Below are positions 4,599 to 8,728 of a stretch of 8,728 bases of DNA, in pieces. The DNA comes from Desulfuromonas sp. SDB (GTDB lineage Bacteria > SDB-A). The notes under the pieces are model-generated. The model was not told the origin of the DNA and did no database searches. It was given only the letters and a program-made list of their open reading frames with translations. The stretch lies in assembly GCA_001412365.1 (NCBI GenBank), contig LKUE01000316.1, positions 1 to 8,728 on the forward strand, read 5' to 3'. Within the stretch, counting starts at the first letter, position 1, and each line of letters opens with the position of its first letter. Position numbers and translations under genes: made by a program.

Positions 4599-7500
4599 TC
4601 ATTTCTTTTTAAGAAATTCAAGTATCTTCTTACTGTAATAATCAGGGAAATGAGATATCAGTTCTTCCCGGTACTTAATCGCCTTCTTCCGGTGATCATC
4701 TTCTCCGGTTATCCGGAACAATCTGAAATACGCTTCGGCAAGATCACCGGCGCTGGTCAAACCTTCTATCACCGATATCATTTTTCCAACACCCTCAGTG
4801 TAATTATAATGAGCGGTAACTTCAGCGTCAAAAATTTGGAGGAGTACTTTTACTTTATCATCACTTACTCCTTCATAACTTTCCAAGCCAGTTTTGATAT
4901 CTTCCCTGGCTTCATCGAAGTTTTTCAACTCTATCATTACTTCAATTTTATGGTATTTAAACTCCAAGGCTAATGAAGGAAGCTTTATATTTCGGGCAAT
5001 ATCCTCCGCTTTTTGAAAGTATTCTACTGCTGAATTAAAATCATCTTTATATTTATATAAAGTTCCCATATAAGCCAATGCAAAAGCCCTGTTCTGTTCA
5101 TCAAGGCGGCTGTGTTGAGTTAGCACTTCACTGAGAATATCAAAAGCTCTATCCAGATTTCCCAATTTCCCGTAAATTAAGCCCAGGTTAATCCTGCTGA
5201 TTAAAGCACTTCGGATATTACCTATTTCCAAGAGCATATCATATGACAATTTATAAAATTTTAGTGATTTAGAGTAATTTCCCTGGTTTTCATACAATAG
5301 GGCTAAATTATTATAAGACCGGGCAAGTTCATACTTTGATCCTATTTCCTTGGCTGTTTCAATTGCTTTGTTATAAAGAGACATTGCTTTTTCAGTATCT
5401 CCCATTTCTTCTGTATTAAGTCCAAGAAGGCTCAGGCCGATGCACAGGTTTTGCTTCAATCCTGCTTCTTTACTTATTTTTAAGAATTCTTGGTAATATT
5501 CAATACCTTTTTTTAAATTGCCCAACCTGGTGTAAATCTTTCCGGTTAACTGCAGAGTATAGGCAAATCTCTCTATATTTTTTATTTTTTCAGCAATATC
5601 TCGGCATTGTGACAACATGACCAGGGCATTTTCATATTCACCAATATGTATGGAAACTGAAGCCATATTGGACAAACTTTGACTTATTCCCTCCAGATCG
5701 TTGATTTTTTCACTTAACTTAAATGCCTGTTTAAATTTACCCATGGCATCATCGGGAATACCCCTGCTTAAGCTGATCCACCCTAGCTTATTCAGACATT
5801 TTGACCATAATTCCAAGTTACTTGTAGATTCAGCAAAGTTAATAACAGTTTTATATATCTCAATCGCTTTATCAATCTTCCCATTGATCTTAATAATTCC
5901 GGCAATAATAAAATTTAAATTGTATTTCTCTTCATCGTTTTCAGCATATTGCAAAAGGTGTTGGCAATGTTTTAGATATTGATCATTTTTATATTCCCTT
6001 TTGGCATACTCAGCTGCTTTTCTAAGAAATCCCACCGCTTGGTCCTTGATTTGGGCTTTTTCAAAATGAAAGGCAATATCTGCATACCTGACCTCATCCT
6101 CCCCGTAAAAATCAGTCAAAGCCAGAGCGGCAGTTTTGTGGAGTTCCCTAAGACGTTTCCTAAGCTGCATATCATAGACGGTATCTCTAAGCAGCGCATG
6201 CTTGAAAATGTAAAATATCTCACTTACTGCAGACCATATCGCTTCATCTTCACCTTTCTTAAGAAGCATTGGATAATCTCGGTTAATAGAATCTTTATAG
6301 AGCATCTTCATCATCTGAGAAAGAATGTTAACTTCAAATTCTCTACCTAAAACTGAAGCAGTTCGGATAATATTTTTCAACTTATCGGAAAGACGGTCAA
6401 TTCTAGCCACCAGTATTTCTCTGATACCGGTGGGGATATCTATATCTTCTGAAATCAGATGATATTCATCTCCAGCTAAAATCAACAATTCATTTTCCAC
6501 CAGATACCGGCAGAATTGTTCAACGTAGAAGGGATTACCTCCGGTTTGTTTTAAAATAAATTCCCCTTCTTTATATCCCACCTTATTGCCGATATGGGAA
6601 ACAATCAATGTCCTTGTAGAGCCAGGTTTAAGGTTTTCCAAATTTATTTCAACTTGTTTTATTCCTTCATCCACATTGAGTACAGATTTACTGCCATCAT
6701 CATTTAAACGGCTGGTTGCGATAATAATAATTGGATATCCGTCCAGGTTCCTGGTTAGTACAGAAAATACTTTCTTCGAATCTTCATCTATCCACTGCAA
6801 ATCTTCCAAAATGAGGATAACCGGCTGGAGTATACTCATTGCTTTGAACAACTCCTTTATTGCAAAAATGGTGTTATTGAATTTGCCTTCCGCATCCAAC
6901 TCTTCATATAATGAGTGCTTTAAACTCAATCCCACCATTGCCGCTAGAACAGATTTAACCCTGATCAGCTCTTCAATGCTTTTCTGATACTTCTCATCTT
7001 TTGAATTAAGTTCCAGATTACTGATCAAACTATTTAACACTTCTTCAAAAATTTCTCGGTTCTCAGTCTTGTTCTTATTATCCGATTGTTGGAAATATTT
7101 TTTCAATCCGTATACAAAAGGATTCATACTCTTTCTGACAATACTGTCAGCTTGTAGGGTAACTACTTCTGAACTGCTTAATCTTTGGGTTAAATCATAA
7201 ATCAGCCTTGATTTACCAATCCCCGCTTCTCCGTAAACATAGACTACCCCTCCCGGAATGCCCTCAAATATCGGTTTACATAGCTGCACCAGTTCAGCTA
7301 ATTCCTCTTCCCTGCCCACTGTCTTCCCCTCGAATAACTTCTTTTTACCTGAATCCGCTTCTGAAATGATCACATAGGCAGTAACCGGACTTTCTACCCC
7401 CTTAATGGAGAGGGAACTTCGTTCTGAGGTTTTATAGAAATTGGAAGTTCTTTTCTGAAGCTCCCGGGATATTATAATATCTCCCCGGTTTCCGTGACTC

Positions 7501-8501
7501 ATTAACCTTGCCGCTAAATTTACCTTGTCTCCTATTGCGGTATAGGTACATCTGGACCTGCTTCCTAATACTCCGACATAGGCAACACCTGTACTTAATC
7601 CAGATTTAACTCTTTGCCCAAAACTCCTTTTCAGTTTCAGGGCAAAGTCCAATGCTCTTTTTGGGTTGTTCTCGTAGGATTTAGGAGCGCCGAATAAAGT
7701 AAGTAGGTGGGGCCCTTTGTCATCAAAAAACAATCCGTTGAAATAACCGCCAACTGAAACAGAATCAGCAATTGCTGTGGAGACAAACTGATCAATTTCT
7801 TCATGTCTTTCAAAATCAACAAATGATGTAAAAACCGCACACACATCCCGAAATTCACCAGCGGTTTCATATTCAGGAATATCTTCTGAGATAAATTCTC
7901 GGTATATTACTTCATCCGTAACTTCCGATGAAATTTTAAAATCATCTTTGTGCTGAACAGGGTATTGTTCAGAATTACGACTGAAAACCGCAATTTCTCC
8001 CGGTTCAATACTCTTGATTGCTTTTGCCGATTCCAGTATGGGTTGACCTTTAAAATAAAACATCTTGCACACCTTGCCCACTATTCCCCAGTCCACCTTT
8101 CCCCAATCTATACCTATTCTGACATTGAGATCAGATAGATATCTATTTTCTTGAGGTTTTTCTCTCAAATATTTAATATCCTTCAGCATTTCCAAAGCGA
8201 TTTTTCTTATCAAATCCGGTTTTCCGTCCGGAAATAAGGCAGTAAAACTATCCCCGGCAAAAACTGAAACAAACCCTCCTGATCTGTTCACTTTATCAAT
8301 TAACGGGGTGTAAACCTGGTTGATAATATCGGAGATAACTTCTGCCCCCTCCTTCCCCATCTTCATCGCCTTGCCGGTTAACAAAGTGAATCCTGCAATG
8401 TCAACAAATACAGCAACTGCCTGGAAATGACCTTCCAACTCTTTATTTTTGTACTGATTGTAAATGAAATGAGGAATGATTTTAAGCATTGCAAGATACA
8501 T
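4599..8501 (-). CDS. Soluble adenylyl cyclase-like class III cyclase with STAND NTPase and TPR domains
   Basis: The architecture is that of mammalian sAC (ADCY10) and its bacterial relatives. Residue numbers here count from an upstream GTG at 8531. The first cyclase domain (about 36-215) has both metal-binding Asp, D44 in FVDIAGFT and D94 in FAGDS. The second (about 228-390) has Ser (S236) at the metal Asp position but keeps YTAIGDKVNLAAR with T331, N338 and R342. The two halves should thus form one catalytic site making a cyclic nucleotide. Next come a STAND/AAA_16 NTPase with Walker A GEAGIGKS (434-441) and Walker B LILEDLQWID (573-582), and a GNPFYVEQ motif. About nine TPRs (869-1230) spaced close to 40 residues follow. 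There is no membrane segment or signal peptide. The positions of sAC K95 and R176 appear to be V90 and A169. The ATG at 8501 is preferred because GAGGA lies 8 nt upstream; the GTG at 8531 has no ribosome binding site. Confidence 0.9.
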   Translation of the reverse strand: MYLAMLKIIPHFIYNQYKNKELEGHFQAVAVFVDIAGFTLLTGKAMKMGKEGAEVISDIINQVYTPLIDKVNRSGGFVSVFAGDSFTALFPDGKPDLIRKIALEMLKDIKYLREKPQENRYLSDLNVRIGIDWGKVDWGIVGKVCKMFYFKGQPILESAKAIKSIEPGEIAVFSRNSEQYPVQHKDDFKISSEVTDEVIYREFISEDIPEYETAGEFRDVCAVFTSFVDFERHEEIDQFVSTAIADSVSVGGYFNGLFFDDKGPHLLTLFGAPKSYENNPKRALDFALKLKRSFGQRVKSGLSTGVAYVGVLGSRSRCTYTAIGDKVNLAARLMSHGNRGDIIISRELQKRTSNFYKTSERSSLSIKGVESPVTAYVIISEADSGKKKLFEGKTVGREEELAELVQLCKPIFEGIPGGVVYVYGEAGIGKSRLIYDLTQRLSSSEVVTLQADSIVRKSMNPFVYGLKKYFQQSDNKNKTENREIFEEVLNSLISNLELNSKDEKYQKSIEELIRVKSVLAAMVGLSLKHSLYEELDAEGKFNNTIFAIKELFKAMSILQPVILILEDLQWIDEDSKKVFSVLTRNLDGYPIIIIATSRLNDDGSKSVLNVDEGIKQVEINLENLKPGSTRTLIVSHIGNKVGYKEGEFILKQTGGNPFYVEQFCRYLVENELLILAGDEYHLISEDIDIPTGIREILVARIDRLSDKLKNIIRTASVLGREFEVNILSQMMKMLYKDSINRDYPMLLKKGEDEAIWSAVSEIFYIFKHALLRDTVYDMQLRKRLRELHKTAALALTDFYGEDEVRYADIAFHFEKAQIKDQAVGFLRKAAEYAKREYKNDQYLKHCQHLLQYAENDEEKYNLNFIIAGIIKINGKIDKAIEIYKTVINFAESTSNLELWSKCLNKLGWISLSRGIPDDAMGKFKQAFKLSEKINDLEGISQSLSNMASVSIHIGEYENALVMLSQCRDIAEKIKNIERFAYTLQLTGKIYTRLGNLKKGIEYYQEFLKISKEAGLKQNLCIGLSLLGLNTEEMGDTEKAMSLYNKAIETAKEIGSKYELARSYNNLALLYENQGNYSKSLKFYKLSYDMLLEIGNIRSALISRINLGLIYGKLGNLDRAFDILSEVLTQHSRLDEQNRAFALAYMGTLYKYKDDFNSAVEYFQKAEDIARNIKLPSLALEFKYHKIEVMIELKNFDEAREDIKTGLESYEGVSDDKVKVLLQIFDAEVTAHYNYTEGVGKMISVIEGLTSAGDLAEAYFRLFRITGEDDHRKKAIKYREELISHFPDYYSKKILEFLKKK

Positions 8502-8509
8502 TAGCACAT

Positions 8510-8514
8510 TCCTC
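8510..8514 (-). promoter_or_regulatory. Shine-Dalgarno deciding the cyclase start
   Basis: On the minus strand GAGGA (8514-8510) lies 8 nt upstream of the ATG at 8501. The longer frame starting with GTG at 8531 has only AAATAAACCAG before it. The ten residues this trims are not part of the cyclase domain. Confidence 0.6.
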
Positions 8515-8548
8515 AAAAGGTGACAAGACACCTGGTTTATTTATTCAC

Positions 8549-8554
8549 ATTATA
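8549..8554 (-). promoter_or_regulatory. Putative -10 box of the cyclase gene
   Basis: A perfect TATAAT on the minus strand, with a weak -35 candidate (TTACTA) 17 nt upstream. Transcription would start near 8542. That leaves about 41 nt before the ATG at 8501 but only about 11 nt before the GTG at 8531, in agreement with the shorter start. Confidence 0.5.
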
Positions 8555-8593
8555 TTGTTTCATGTTGATCTTAGTAAAAGAGTTTTCAGCACA

Positions 8594-8620
8594 GATGAAA
8601 TGGATTTATCTACTTTCATC
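8594..8620. repeat. Short inverted repeat upstream of the cyclase gene
   Basis: GATGAAA (8594-8600) and TTTCATC (8614-8620) are perfect 7-nt arms around 13 nt. It lies about 40 nt upstream of the cyclase -10 box (minus strand) and could be an activator or repressor site or a weak hairpin. With arms this short, chance is possible. Confidence 0.25.
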
Positions 8621-8654
8621 CAGCTGATAGTCCTGTTCATGAAATATTTTCTTA

Positions 8655-8728
8655 TTCGTGGAAATTCGTGGAAAAATATTTTAGGATATGGGGTGGTATC
8701 CTGTGTTCTTCCGTGTTCATCTGTGGTT
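8655..8728. repeat. Dispersed composite repeat, copy 4 (runs off the window)
   Basis: It starts with TTCGTGGAAATTCGTGGAAA and ends with CTGTGTTCTTCCGTGTTCAT followed by CTGTGGTT at the window edge. It matches 4491-4565 at about 63 of 75 aligned positions with one single-base gap. GTG words lie at 8658, 8668, 8703, 8713 and 8723. It is truncated by the end of the window. Confidence 0.75.

Noticed and set aside
4560-4973. 137-codon plus-strand frame at the end of the cyclase gene
   Set aside because: Antisense to the TPR-coding part; its composition reflects the complement of that sequence.
6586-6987. 133-codon plus-strand frame inside the cyclase gene
   Set aside because: Antisense to the NTPase module; no motif of its own.

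Overview
The window reads as a piece of an AT-rich genome from an anaerobic, Gram-negative-type bacterium, probably in or near the FCB (Fibrobacterota-Chlorobiota-Bacteroidota) assemblage. Three things point there. The first gene ends in what looks like a type IX secretion (T9SS) C-terminal sorting domain. Two clostridial/Thermotoga-like ferredoxins suggest anaerobic metabolism. A methionine sulfoxide reductase carries a lipoprotein signal. Poorly cultivated lineages with T9SS tails (for example Cloacimonadota or WOR-3-like groups) are plausible, but this is inference and no marker gene is present to settle it.

Layout. 75-1571 (+) encodes a BNR/Asp-box beta-propeller-like cargo protein with a T9SS-type tail, closed by a strong intrinsic terminator at 1584-1618. 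About 600 nt of AT-rich non-coding DNA follows. It holds a perfect 17-nt dyad, a possible three-way-junction RNA fold, and the promoter region of a two-gene ferredoxin operon (2197-2550 and 2543-2863, overlapping by 8 nt). The second ferredoxin ends in a Gly/Arg-rich tail. On the minus strand lie msrBA (4085-3153), a two-domain methionine sulfoxide reductase lipoprotein, and a 1300-residue soluble-adenylyl-cyclase-like protein (8501-4599). The latter has two class III cyclase domains, a STAND/AAA NTPase module and a long row of TPRs.

Every gap from 2.9 kb onwards carries copies of one dispersed composite repeat: 2925-3124, 4268-4366, 4422-4565 and 8655-8728, the last running off the window. 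The copies combine a CCTGCC/GGCAGG hairpin with GTG words spaced almost exactly 10 nt apart. Two partial copies, 4 kb apart, match at about 63 of 75 aligned positions. This is the least explained structure in the window.

The genes do not form one obvious pathway. The ferredoxin pair is a cytoplasmic electron-transfer unit, MsrBA repairs oxidised methionine outside the cytoplasm, and the cyclase is a large signalling protein. In the cyclase, the two positions that bind bicarbonate in mammalian sAC (K95, R176) appear to be Val and Ala, so it may respond to something else or prefer another substrate.
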